NCBI GenBank assembly: GCA_030248215.1
Contig: JASANG010002723.1
Location: forward strand, 62,001 to 126,000
From: Enoplolaimus lenunculus
Taxonomy: Eukaryota; Nematoda; Enoplea; Enoplida; Thoracostomopsidae
Length of the DNA stretch: 64,000 nucleotides
Direction of reading: 5' to 3'
The notes beneath the pieces were generated by a model. That model was not told where the DNA came from. It was given only the letters and a program-made list of their open reading frames with translations, and did no database searches. Within the stretch, counting starts at the first letter, position 1, and each line of letters begins with the position of its first letter. This document shows positions 1-11,789 of the stretch, piece after piece. The position numbers were made by a program, and so were the translations under genes.

Positions 1-419
1 GGGCAACTGAAACTTGAAATCACAGTGTGAATTGAATTTGGAAACAGTTTAAATTTCCTTTTTCTGTTCTTTTTAAAATCGTTAATTGTATAGGGGCTTC
101 AATTCACCTTATCAATTTCTAGTTGATTTTTAAAAATCTGTAGCAGTGGGAAATGGAAACTTTCAAGTTCTATTTCCCGTTGCAACCGTTTTGCAAAACC
201 GTACTTATAAAAAGGCGTCTCTAATTTGCACACAGCGGGCACCGAATAAAGTGGACGACTCATTAATGCAATGAATACCGAGAAATTTCTATTGCGGAGG
301 CTTATGCCGAAAAACAACCTTTCGCCGAAACACAACTAAAAGATTTTGATACCAAAGAAAGGTTTACGGGACAATCAATAACACCGCTAATAGCGGCATA
401 TTTGACCATTACAAAAAAT
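1..419. other. Unassigned AT-rich sequence
   Basis: No repeat or known protein is recognised here. A 78-codon open frame on the minus strand (99-335) has an ordinary amino-acid mix but no domain I can name, no obvious splice sites and no partner ORF, so I do not call it a gene. Confidence 0.3.
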
Positions 420-1606
420 GGGTTATCCACGCTATACTATCGGCGCTACTCTTATAAATTGTAATTGTACCCCTATGGGTCCCTGAATTCATAATTACAG
501 TGTTTTCAAGTTAGGTTATACAAACATCACCCACATACAGCGTACCCCCATCAGATATTTGGTAGACCCTCTGAACAGCGGATACTTCATCACATTATTG
601 AGCATTATACATGCCACATGTCACCACGTTATAGAAAGAGCAGCTGTTTTGTCCTGAGTCTGTCAGAAGGGACTACTCTCATTGCATAATACAGAGTCTG
701 TTCAAAAAACTCTTATTGTCAGACACTGTGTCTAAACAGTGTCCACACATTTTTCTACTCCTTCCGAAGAGACTACCGCCAAAACGTACTAATGCGGGGT
801 TCGCGATATAACCGGGGCAGCTTGGGACACGTTTTGTCCCTATTAGACTATTGGGTAAGATTTTGTCTGCTAATAGACACTACATCATATTCAAAAAGTC
901 GTATTTGTCTTCTATCATCATGTGTAGGTCACCTTTTGTCTTTCAATATCATATGATATTCGACGTATTGTCAGCGAATATCATATGATATATTTTCAAA
1001 TGTCTGCATACTTGAGGTAACATACCCAAATTGTCCTGTTGAATATCATATGATACCAGAATTTGAAAACTAAATTTTGGAATTATGACACGGTTGTTCT
1101 AAGCGGTTTTGTGCCGACTTTCCATTAATTTATTAGCACCCGAAAATTACAATGTCCCGCAGAATATCATATGATATTCTTTGTAATTTTGGAATATCAT
1201 ATGATATTCGCATAAATGTCCCTCAGTATCACGTGACATACCGACTCTCGTACACATTGATCTTCTGAGAGCGGTGGTTTGTATATAAACGTCAAATGAC
1301 ATTCGAGTATTGTCTGTTCACCCGATATGAGTGCTCGAAATTCAACTTTGACGTCGAATCAACACTTGACAAACTGTGTCCCGTCCGCCACGGTTATAAC
1401 GTGAATCCCGCAAACTCTCACTGTCAAGTCCTAATTTTGTCAGACACTGTGTGTCCACATATTTCTATTCCTCCCGAAGGGACTACCACCAAAACGTACA
1501 AACTCTTGCTGCCAAGTCCTAATATCTTAAGAACAATCCTGTTTTGTATCGCCATTGCAGCCGTGGGTGTTACTTTTTTACTGTAACAGTGTTACGTGGA
1601 CGACCC
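420..1606. mobile_element. Non-autonomous TIR element A (copy 1), with a nested element
   Basis: The ends are inverted copies of a motif near GGGTCATCCACGTTATAC: 420-437 and the complement of 1589-1606. The same ends bound cleaner copies at 28982-29500 and 36096-36599. The interior shares long tracts with those copies, for example the TGTCAGACACTGTGT and CCTTCCGAAGGGACTACC words. A second element sits inside at 793-1412. An imperfect direct repeat (about 719-790 and 1440-1500) lies at the left edge and to the right of the insertion, so the locus was also duplicated or is a composite of two copies. No transposase is present. The superfamily is not assigned. Confidence 0.7.
793..1412. mobile_element. 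TIR element B (copy 1), PIF/Harbinger-like, with ATATCATATGATAT palindromes
   Basis: The left end TGCGGGGTTCGCGATATAACC and the right end match as inverted repeats. A near-identical copy lies at 16174-16751, where it is flanked by TAA on both sides. A 3-bp TWA target duplication is the hallmark of PIF/Harbinger. The interior carries several copies of the perfect palindrome AATATCATATGATATT and no coding sequence. Confidence 0.65.
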
Positions 1607-2380
1607 ATAAGCAGGTGAATTTACCACAAATCTTCTATTCCTTTTAACAATAGTGTTAATTTTGGAGTATTGTTACTCAAACTATTTATCGTCATCGTGA
1701 TAGGAAATATTGTCAGGGACACTGATTTCGGATCAAAGATTGTCTCCTTAGCATACATGGGTTTAAAAGTTATTAAAATCCAGCGAGTCCTGACTGGCCA
1801 TAGCAAGTGGTTAAGGGACAATTTGCTTTGGGGATCATACATGTATATATTTCTGGTGTACGTATTTGCTGTTTCCATTATAAGTTCTTTTGTCTTTTTG
1901 AATTTTTGTATTTCTGGTACTTTGTGCGTTGTTATGATTTCCTTTGCGACTTTTGTTTTTTGTTGTTATTTCGTAACTTGTCATTATTTCTTTCTCTTGT
2001 GTGTCTTGTATCTGTGTATCCGATGCTGGAAACTTAGTTTAGAACTCCTTCAAATTTCGGCTCTACGACTAGATGCTGACCGGAAGGCTGAGTAGGAATC
2101 CACTAGATACGTTGGCTAGATCCTTTCTAAATTATGACTAGATAATATACCACCCCCAGCGTTGACTAGACAAATTCCGGCTAGCACTTGAAAACGCCAG
2201 TCACACCTACCATCTCTTTTCATTGATGGAAATTTAAAATCCTTCCTTAAAGTCTAGCGGTATGTACCTTTGAATTGAAGAGGGGGAATTAATCTCGTCG
2301 TAGTAGAGACTGATGCGTAGCGGGTAGGCTAGAAGTGGGGTTGCGGCTTGCGAGATGGCGTATAATCGTGCAACGCGTAT
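1607..2380 (+). other. Unassigned, with a hydrophobic 141-codon ORF (1670-2095)
   Basis: An open frame on the plus strand contains about three strongly hydrophobic stretches in its second half (roughly residues 60-120), rich in F, V, C and Y. The underlying DNA is T-rich, and T-rich DNA makes such peptides by chance. I see no homology, no repeat copy elsewhere in the window and no splice context. It may be a remnant of a membrane protein or only a T-rich tract. Confidence 0.2.
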
Positions 2381-4080
2381 TTTCACTTACATCCTGGCCC
2401 TGGGGTATTATGAGAAGTCAGAATAAATCGCTTGCTCTCCTTTCTCAACTTCTTTTCGGATGGGCCCCAATCTCGATGTTCACGCACGATTGGAAATTTT
2501 GAACGGACGCAAAACAAAAAAGGGAAAGGGGTGATGTCACAGACTGGGATAGTGCTGACTCCGTTGTACATGTGTTTCGCTTTGGGGCAAAAGGGAGCCC
2601 TGGCTTGCGTACAGAATCAATCTGTTAAAGGAGCCCAACCACCCGACCACCCTCCTAACGCAGAAAGTCAAGACTATATACACGTGTGCCGCCTGTGAAT
2701 AAGATAGTATATCTACGTACAATTTCCGGCGATGAGTTATGAGCGGGGGTAGAGCCTTTTAGGGTACCATATAGCTGGGGGTGATTCTTCGTGGAGGTGC
2801 CCTGGCCTGCTGGTTATGCTGGTAAACCCTGGCCTCCTGATCGGGTGCCCTTGGCTGTCCTAGCCTTGGCAGTACTCACCGGTTGCGTCTTGTCGGCAAA
2901 ATGCCCAAAAGTTGTGGATCTCATTTCTTCCTGCTTAGATCCCCCACTCCTCTACTGAGCCATGTGCGCCCCTTTTTTGTTTGTCCTGCGGCCCCGTGAC
3001 TAGGTAAAACAACATCTCATCTGGAAAATATTCAAAATCAACTTCATCTCTCATTTCAGTTCAAACCTGTGTTTGAAACTTGAACCCCCGTAGGACTGTT
3101 GAAATTGCAAAACCGTTCGTCGCACTAACACGCTGGCCATCGTTGATGGGCAATAAAGGAAGCTTTCATTCGAATGTTATACATAGCAGGCCGTCTGTTA
3201 CAAAAAAGAGAAGAACAGCTTGTCCTATCGAACATAGCGGCTGTCCGAAGCTCCCAATCGCAGAGTCGTATTCAGAGCCGTACTATCCCGAACTAATGTC
3301 AACCAGTTTACAGGGGTCGTCGGTCATACATGCCCGGTTTTCCCCCATATCTAGTTTCGAGTCGCGCAAGTCGCTTATCTCCCATACCCCGTAATTATTA
3401 GCCTCGTTCAAGTTTACCTCACTTATATAAGTACTCAAGTTTCTGCTATCTTCAATTGCTGCCCCTTTATCGGGTGTACACCCCCTATTCTACTTCTCTG
3501 CGAGCAGCCTCCTGAAACTTATCGGTCCTAAAATTCTGAGAAATGCACGCTAGAAGCGATAAGAGCCTTGTTTTCAGATTTGCAGAACAGTTGTGGTGAC
3601 TATAAGGGGGAATCGCATTTTAAGACAGATTCTGATTGACTCGGAGGATGCTATTGGATACAGGGGGTTAATTGATCAAAAAGGAAGAGAGTTCAGTGAA
3701 TTCTGGGGTGACAATTGTGAGCGGACTTTATTTTCCTGCAAGACACAAGTTTTCCTACTTTCGGAATAAGCTGCTCATGAAGCGCTCCGAGTATTCCGTC
3801 GCCCGATTTCTTTATTGGCCCTACAGCCAGTGATTTATGTGTTTGCATATTGAGCAATTCGAAAAATTTAAAATTTTCAAATAAGATCGAGCTTCGGCGA
3901 CTCCTGCGGGGGCTCGAATTTCAAAATAAGTTTCGAACCGGTGCAGGGAATTTTACTGAATGTTTGCATTTTACTTGGCGCGGGGAATTATTGAGTGAGT
4001 AGCGTTGAGGGGGAGAAGCTCACTTTTGTTTGTTTTCATAAAAAAGGGAGCCTGATTTTGTTAAGGTGTTAAGGTATCCA
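2381..4080. other. Unassigned stretch of higher GC with several mid-length open frames
   Basis: Base composition is visibly less AT-rich than the surroundings. The longest frame (3080-3394, plus, 104 codons) has a natural composition and two Cys-Pro pairs but no recognisable domain. Further frames on both strands at 2383-2722 overlap one another. The tract could be an old retroelement or a decayed gene. I cannot support either. Confidence 0.25.
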
Positions 4081-4329
4081 CGGTACATCTCGCTCGGTAG
4101 ACAAGTACGGAAATAAACTATGAGGGGCTGTGAGGATTCATATCAGGATGCTGAGGTTATAGGTTGCGCTTTTAGTTTAAAAAATGTTTTCGAAGGCTTC
4201 AAGGGTTTAGGATTGGCCTACGCTGGTGCGGCGAAGAATTATTTCATAGTTTGGGGAACGATCCTTGTTGGCAAACACTCAGGCGTTGTAAAATTTTGTG
4301 ACTTTCGACCCTAGGAGCAAAAATGCAAT

Positions 4330-5170
4330 TTTTATTCTTTCAGATCTTGGCCTCCAAAATGGTTCCATTTCATTCAGCTCGTCAAGCTGAGCAAGAGCAA
4401 TACCCACAACCTTACGTGCAGACTATAATTTGAAAAGTTATAGGACCTTGAAGTTTCGGAACTTAGTGTGTAACATTTACGGATCCCGATCCGAAAAATT
4501 GCGATTTTCACCTTTTCGGGATTTGGCCTTAAAATTAGTACCATTCGATTCAACTCGACGAGCTAATAAAGAAAACCACCCCGAACCCTATTCGCAAACT
4601 AATAGTTTAGGAGTTATGGCGGATACAAGGTTTTAGAATTTTACATGTATGTACTTTACGGATCGGATCCTGAAAAACGCGATTTTCATTTTTTCGCAAC
4701 CCACGGTCAAAATTGATAATATTTGGTTCCGAGCATCGCGCTGAGTAAAAAAACACCCAAAAAAACTTAAAAAGTTATGGCCAATTGAAAATATTTCGAT
4801 TTTTACGTGTACGTAATTTACGGTCCCGACCAGAAAAACACGATTTTAATTTTTTTGAGCTACAGGAATAAAATTAATACTGTTCGATTCGGCTCGTTGA
4901 GTAGAGCAAAAAACACCCCGAACCTGGTTCGCAAACAAAGATTCAAGAGTTACGGCCTATTTAAGGTTCCACTAGGGCTCGGTCAAATTCCCTCGGGACC
5001 AATACGTGTGTATAATTACAAGATAGATTCTTGAGAAATATAGTCTTGGCTTTTTCTGGAGATGACACGGGAATTCCGTCCACCAGGTTTGCCTCGCTCT
5101 CTGGACCCGGAAAATTGCCCAGAATACGGTTCGGAAACTAACATTTTAAGAGTTGGGGGCATTTAAGAAT
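4330..5170. repeat. Diverged tandem repeat, unit about 170-180 bp
   Basis: Four to five degenerate units share, in the same order: 'acgtaatttacggatcccgaycmgaaaaa' (written here with ambiguity), 'cgattttcattttttcg', 'aaattgataccattcgattc', 'aaaacaccccgaac', 'cgcaaac' and 'gagttatggc'. Similarity between units is moderate, so this is an old array. The short ORFs inside are by-products. Confidence 0.6.
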
Positions 5171-5661
5171 TTTCGATAATCTCAGGTCAGTTGCTTTGAC
5201 GGGCTAAATTATGACATCTTTGATACTGGCCTAGTTGCCCTAGCAGCCTAACAACCGACCTGCGCATATTTGGCATTTTTAGCGTAGAACTCGTCTAAAA
5301 ATGTCGGCCTAGCTTTTTCCAAATTTAGCTTAATTTAGGTTTTGATATAAGTAGGGAACCATAAGTGTGTTGGGTACATTATCTAAACTTTATGCGTTTA
5401 GGCTGTCAGGATATAGGTAAATATTTCACTATTTTAAATGACGGTAGTTTCGAGATTGGGCCTTTGTCCAGGGTGTTATTTGTCTATAATGATACTGTGT
5501 ACCTTTTTATACTTATGTCGATTTGTACTATTGTGCTTACGCTCTTTTGAATTCTGGTTTTTATTGATTTTTATGTTTTCCTGCTTTTGGTTTTATGGTT
5601 CTATCCCGCTAACCCCTCGGCACTACATTTGAGATGAGTCTTGTACGCCCCAATGGGCAGT
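5171..5661. other. Unassigned T-rich sequence
   Basis: T-rich tracts near 5480-5600 make hydrophobic peptides by chance. No gene or repeat is recognised. Confidence 0.3.
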
Positions 5662-6138
5662 TGTAACAGTATACGCCATAACGATGCAAAAGAGGGGTGT
5701 AAGGTACCAGAAAAACCGCACAAATAGTATCTGTATTTTCGAAAAGGTTGTGTATTCTCCAAGCGTATTGACAAAACTTTCCCGCTTCCCCTAGACCCAC
5801 TTAATGCCGCTCACCCTGCCAAGAACTGGCGTGTCTCCTTTCTGAAGCCGTAATGCTGAGAATACAGGTACAAACCGCTGACCAATCAACGGTTGTTTTG
5901 GAAGTTGTGTACATAGCTCTCTCATTGGTCCAAAATGAGTTCAATTTTCTATTGAATATATCCGCTGCGTCGCTGTTGTTTTTGGGTCTGTGATTGGCTA
6001 AGCTCACCGGCGAATCGCGTAAGGGCTGAGCGCGGGTATAAAAGCGTGATGCACGGGTTGCGCAGTCAGTTCAGTCTTAAATGTTTTGGTTTTCGAAGTC
6101 GCGAGCTGGAGCAGCGGCAACAAACCCAGCTCACTACA
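5662..6138 (+). mobile_element. LTR-like sequence with promoter (retroelement fossil)
   Basis: The segment begins TGTAAC and ends CTACA, as LTRs do (TG...CA). It carries several CCAAT/ATTGG boxes (around 5880, 5924, 5991), a TATAAAAG box at 6037-6044 and a TCAGT-type initiator about 25-35 bp further on. Two bases after the end comes TGGTGGCGACATAGCGTG (6141-6158), placed and shaped like a tRNA primer-binding site. The same TGGTGGCGACA core follows another LTR-like end at 57841 on the minus strand. No matching second LTR was found, so this looks like an old, incomplete copy. It may be a host promoter instead. Confidence 0.4.
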
Positions 6139-8758
6139 TGTGGTGGCGACATAGCGTGTACGTGAGTCTCGGGGCGCTATTCGACAGGGGGGAATAGAGG
6201 GGCATGTATGTAAAGGGGGCTATGTCAAAAAGGGGGCCCAGCTAGGATTGTCTCAGTTTCCCGAAAGGGGTATGGGGTGTCAAAATATTTTGGGTTAAAT
6301 GTTTTCCTATCGTTACCGATAACATGGGTGCAAGGATTTTCGTGAAAATTCTTAAGGGGGGATTAACTTAGAGGCATCGTGAAGCTTGCCAATTAGGCAA
6401 AATAATAGAACAACACCAGCTCAAAGGAGCAACTAAAACTTTCTGGTATCCTTAGGATACCCGCTTGTATTCAAGTATTGGTTGTCAAGAATGGAGGAAG
6501 GCCAAAACTCCCTCGTGCTAAGCACCAGGATTGTATAACAAAGAGCTAACCACCTAGCCATCTAAAAAAAATTTTGTGTACCCCGTGGAATGAGAAGGTT
6601 GTGACCAGGCCCCATGGATTCTGATGAGAATTGTCTTAAATTATAACCTACAGTCGGGCTTGACAACCGAAACTATGAAAGCACAGCCCGTACTCAAACT
6701 TGCAGGATGCTTAAGGAATAGCAGCCGCAAACAGCGACCCTCATAAATCTCTTGAAAGCCTTGCTCCCTTTCCTATTCTGCGCGGCTAGAATGTGCGGCT
6801 TTTAGGATTGTACCTAGAAAACTAAACGAGCCTAACCGTATCAGTTTGGGGCGTCTAGATAGACCTTGCTTAGGACGGTTATACCGGGAAAGCTAGTGCT
6901 GGGCGTACCATCTTTATCTCTGCAGTTTAGCTTGTCTCTCAGATAACTTCAACCGTAAAAGCAGAACAAACCCCAAACCCCAAAACCCTCCGGTAAGGTG
7001 GCTAGTTCATGTTCAGTGGATTACGCTTTGTTGTCTTTCAGCAATTATTGTCTTAAGCTATAATTAGCAAGTCTATTCGCAGCACTACATGCTAACAAAA
7101 ATCAGCAAGACTCAGCAACAAATTTTGCTTGAGCTTTAAAATTCCGCTAAGGTATACCTTTGCTATTTAAATGTTTGTAACATTGTATAAATCTATTATA
7201 AACCAAAACTTCAACCTTAGTTTGGTAATTAACCATGAGCGGTTTGAATCTTTCAAATTCCTGGCCTCAAGCCATGACTAATTCAGAATTCTAATCAAGG
7301 AATCAAGGTCTCAAGCTAAGTTTTTATCTAAACTTTCAGGAAATTCTGTTCAAGATAGCTACTCTGGTTCGAATCAGCGTTGCCCTAATTATAACCAAAG
7401 GCTTGGATCGATCCGCCTTTCTGTAAAAAGGTCTCTGACCGCGTGTCTAAATTTTGCAGGATCGCCCATTAAACCCCTCAAAAGATACAGCAACCTCTAC
7501 AGTCAAATTGAAGATCTGATCGCTCCTGAACCCAATAATTGGAGTTTATTCAGGAGAGATAGCATAAAACTAGCAATCCTAGTTAACAAACACGGATAAA
7601 ACCCAACTGTTGTTAGTGCGAATCAACAACGTACAAAGGTGTTCTTAAAGAGTATAGGCATATGGCGATATCGGAATTTTGTGATTCTCAAAACCCAATA
7701 TCACGCCATGGAGAACAATCATCCTCTGGACAAGCAGCTTAGTTGGCAGGTCCACGGCCTCGAAACCAGTGAAAGTATCATCTGGGATTCGCCCGCTGGG
7801 ATACTCGTTAATCGCACCGCAACAATATTGCTTTTTGCAGCTCGTTTACTATCAAATCGCAGTTATTACTTTTCATACATTCTATTGATTTTTGAAGCAT
7901 GAAGTTTTTTAAAACTTTATTTCTTTTGCTTTTAACAGTTTGAACTGAAAAGTTAGTGAGAGGTTGTGGCTTACTACAGTATAAATTTGGCCTCAATTGG
8001 CAAACCACATTCGCTGAATAAGTAAACCGTTCAGTGTGCCAGCCGTCATTTCGCCGTACGATAACGGACCTGCCAGAAGGTTCACTTGTTGCCCAATTGT
8101 CAAATCTAAAATTATTTTTGATAAATGAACATATTGCTGTAATAGTTGTAGCACGGTTTTGCGTTCTTTCAGGATATGAACGCACGCTGTTGCGATTCGT
8201 CAACTGTGCTGCACGAGCCGAACAAAGTAAGGCGTGTGTGTGCACGAGAGCATCTCTGCCTTGCTGTGCAAGTGAATAAAGAACGAGTGCACACAGAAGT
8301 GTGGAACGAGTGCGATAGCACGAGTTCTGCAAGAGTGTGCGGTGCTGGTGTTTCAGTCGCGTGCACAGCACGCCAGTGATATCCGAGTGCACCGCACTCT
8401 TGAAGCTAAGCTTAACTGCGCGCGTTTGTATATGACAATTTTGGTTTCACAAATAAATTGACTAACCAGCGCGGGCCCGTATCAGCGGGTAGCCAGGGGA
8501 TTCTCAGACCTTCTAAAAGACATTGGCCACCCCTAGTACTTGAAATCACAAGGCGTGAAAACTTTAGTTTGTACCCTTAGGTGGAAGCTTGATGTATTGG
8601 TGGGAAAGTTTACCCAATTCGAGCTTGTTTTACGGGCCTTAACTAGCGCAAAAACCTGTGGTTCCTGAAAACATTTACATGTAATGCGTTAAAATTTTGT
8701 AAGCTATAAACCTGGTGTAGGTCATACTGTAAAATGTTTTTGTGTTTTACATTCGCAT
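6139..8758. other. Possible internal remnant of an LTR element; otherwise unassigned
   Basis: The sequence follows the LTR-like unit and its primer-site motif. I recognise no capsid, protease or polymerase motif. A G-rich leader-like tract lies at 6185-6260. At 8160-8400 there is a GC-rich tract with alternating GTGCAC words and an AATAAA at about 8275. Overlapping frames at 7639-8392 on both strands are uninformative. Confidence 0.25.
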
Positions 8759-9010
8759 ACCGCTGCCGGCCGTGCGACATAACCGTTCTGCCTAAAATTA
8801 TATCTTCAACGTTAACGACGGTGGGCGTGCTTTATCCGTGACTCAAATCTGCCGAGCAGTTATCTTCGTCGAAATTTTAATCCTCGTCGAAGTGTTCACT
8901 TTTAGGGCTGCTTTACAGTTTCGTTGACGTCCGGCGTTGTCCTCACCCGTCCGGCGCCGTCCGTCACCCGTACGGTATCGCACGTGAATGAATTAGCGAT
9001 GTGCACGTGA
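8759..9010. repeat. GC-rich foldback-type repeat (family F relative)
   Basis: Runs of the words GTCCGGCG, CCGTCC and GTACGG in an AT-rich background match the interior of the TIR elements at 43519-43681 and 59654-59837. Ends are not clear here, so this is probably a partial copy. Confidence 0.4.
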
Positions 9011-9153
9011 GTTCAAAGCATTTGGAATTCAAGTGTTATTAATTCCTTTTTAGGCATTAGTGTTTTTGGTCAAAGGCTGCACTCGACATAATAGACATAA
9101 AATATATACCAGTCAGCATAAAAGTATTATGCGCCGTTCACAATAATTTTGTC

Positions 9154-9475
9154 AACGGTGCCACAAAATATGCCATAGCCCAAGGCTATCACGAGGTCAT
9201 TTTCAAAATGACCTCGTGATAGCCTTGGGCTATAAGCGAAATCGCTTATAGCTCAGGGCTATCACGTGTCAGCACCGTCCTCGAAACTCGTGATAGCCCT
9301 GAGCTATCACAAACCACCTCGAATTTAGCCACTCACACCACATACACAAACACAATACAAACGCACACAACGCAAATTAACACACAAACAACACACAAAC
9401 CTATCAAGTTACACATCTTAAAATTTGCAAATATTCGTTTTAGCCCTGAACTAGGGCAAATTTTGTGGCACCGTT
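9154..9475. mobile_element. Foldback TIR element with two strong internal hairpins
   Basis: Terminal inverted repeats AACGGTGCCACAAAAT (from 9154) and its complement (to 9475) enclose about 320 bp. Inside, 9175-9233 is a 59-bp near-perfect palindrome (29-bp arms, one central base). 9248-9307 is a second hairpin with about 19-bp arms and a 22-base loop. The arms of the two hairpins are related to each other (both contain GGGCTATCACG or AAGGCTATCACG). There is no coding capacity. Confidence 0.65.
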
Positions 9476-9489
9476 CGATTTTTAAAATT

Positions 9490-11765
9490 TTGAGGAAGAT
9501 GGAAAATTTTATGGTACGAAAGATATACCTAGTCCATTTACCCTTTACTGCTAGGTCAGTTAGCCGGTCAGCTAGTTTTACTGCTAAAGATATGAAAGAG
9601 AGGGAGCCAATGATACTCAAATTTTATGGTATAAAAGAGATGGGCCTAAGTCTACCCTACCACAGCATAAAACGGTCAGCTAGTATTGCTGCTATTGAAA
9701 TATATAAAATTTTACTGCTAAAGATATGAAAGAGAGGGAGCCAATGTTTACTTTTAGGGGCGTATATAAAGCGTAAAAGCCTAAGCCTAAGTATAATCTA
9801 GAATAAACCTAATCTTTTATCAACCTTAAAACTGGACGCCCCGTATTTGGCCAGAGGGCTCTTATAAGTCTTATGAATATATACGCTATACTCAAATTTT
9901 ATGGTATAAAGAGATGGGCCTAAGTCTACCCTACCACAGCATAAAACGGTCAGCTAGTTTTGCTGCTATTGAAATATATAAAATTTTACTGCTAAAGATA
10001 TGAAAGAGAGGGAGCCAATGATACTCAAATTTTATGGTATAAAAGAGATGGGCCTAAGTCTACCCTACCACAGCATAAAACGGTCAGCTAGTATTGCTGC
10101 TATTGAAATATATAAAATTTTACTGCTAAAGATATGAAAGAGAGGGAGCCAATGTTTACTTTTAGGGGCGTATATAAAGCGTAAAAGCCTAAGCCTAAGT
10201 ATAATCTAGAATAAACCTAATCTTTTATCAACCTTAAAACTGGACGCCCCGTATTTGGCCAGAGGGCTCTTATAAGTCTTATGAATATATACGCTATACT
10301 CAAATTTTATGGTATAAAAATGGGCCTAAGTCTACCCTACCACAGCATAAAACGGTCAGCTAGTATTGCTGCTATTGAAATATATAAAATTTTACTGCTA
10401 AAGATATGAAAGAGAGGGAGCCAATGATACTCAAATTTTATGGTATAAAAGAGATGGGCCTAAGTCTACCCTACCACAGCATAAAACGGTCAGCTAGTAT
10501 TGCTGCTATTGAAATATATAAAATTTTACTGCTAAAAAGATATGAAAGAGAGGGAGCCAATGTTTTCTTTATATTATTATTCTAACTACCTTTTTTTTAT
10601 TCTTTTTAAATACCCGTGGGGCGTATATAAAGCGTAAAAGCCTAAGCCTAAGTATAATCTAGAATAAACCTAATCTTTTATCAACCTTAAAACTGGACGC
10701 CCTGTATTTGGCCAGAGGGCTCTTATAAGTTTTATGAATATATACGCTATACTCAAATTTTATGGTATAAAAGAGATGGGCCTAAGTCTACCCTACCACA
10801 GCATAAAACGGTCAGCTAGTTTTGCTGCTATTGAAATATATAAAATTTTACTGCTAAAGATATGAAAGAGAGGGAGCCAATGATACTCAAATTTTATGGT
10901 ATAAAAGAGATGGGCCTAAGTCTACCCTACCACAGCATAAAACGGTCAGCTAGTATTGCTGCTATTGAAATATATAAAATTTTACTGCTAAAAAGATATG
11001 AAAGAGAGGGAGCCAATGTTTTCTTTTAGGGGCGTATATAAAGCGTAAAAGCCTAAGCCTAAGTATAATCTAGAATAAACCTAATCTTTTATCAACCTTA
11101 AAACTGGACGCCCTGTATTTGGCCAGAGGGCTCTTATAAGTTTTATGAATATATACGCTATACTCAAATTTTATGGTATAAAAGAGATGGGCCTAAGTCT
11201 ACCCTACCACAGCATAAAACGGTCAGCTAGTTTTGCTGCTATTGAAATATATAAAATTTTACTGCTAAAGATATGAAAGAGAGGGAGCCAATGATACTCA
11301 AATTTTATGGTATAAAAGAGATGGGCCTAAGTCTACCCTACCACAGCATAAAACGGTCAGCTAGTATTGCTGCTATTGAAATATATAAAATTTTACTGCT
11401 AAAAAGATATGAAAGAGAGGGAGCCAATGTTTTCTTTTAGGGGCGTATATAAAGCGTAAAAGCCTAAGCCTAAGTATAATCTAGAATAAACCTAATCTTT
11501 TATCAACCTTAAAACTGGACGCCCTGTATTTGGCCAGAGGGCTCTTATAAGTTTTATGAATATATACGCTATACTCAAATTTTATGGTATAAAAGAGATG
11601 GGCCTAAGTCTACCCTACCACAGCATAAAACGGTCAGCTAGTTTTGCTGCTATTGAAATATATAAAATTTTACTGCTAAAGATATGAAAGAGAGGGAGCC
11701 AATGTTTACTTTTAGGGGCGTATATAAAGCGTAAAAGCGTAAGCGATATAAAAACGGGTTCGTAC
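9490..11765. repeat. Satellite array I, unit about 410 bp with a 130-bp sub-repeat and TTAGGC-like words
   Basis: At least five head-to-tail units are visible. The marker GTATTTGGCCAGAGGGC recurs near 9845, 10250, 10700, 11113 and 11526. Each unit has one or two copies of a roughly 130-bp block (ATACTCAAATTTTATGGT ... GGGAGCCAATG) followed by a block with GCCTAAGCCTAAG, ACTGGACGCCC and a TATATAAAG box. Units are almost identical, which implies recent amplification or homogenisation. Confidence 0.9.
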
Positions 11766-11789
11766 AGTCAGCTAGAACCCACCAGAAAG

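Noticed and set aside
7808-8392. 194-codon minus-strand ORF
   Set aside because: No recognisable domain, several overlapping frames, and it crosses a GTGCAC-rich low-complexity tract.
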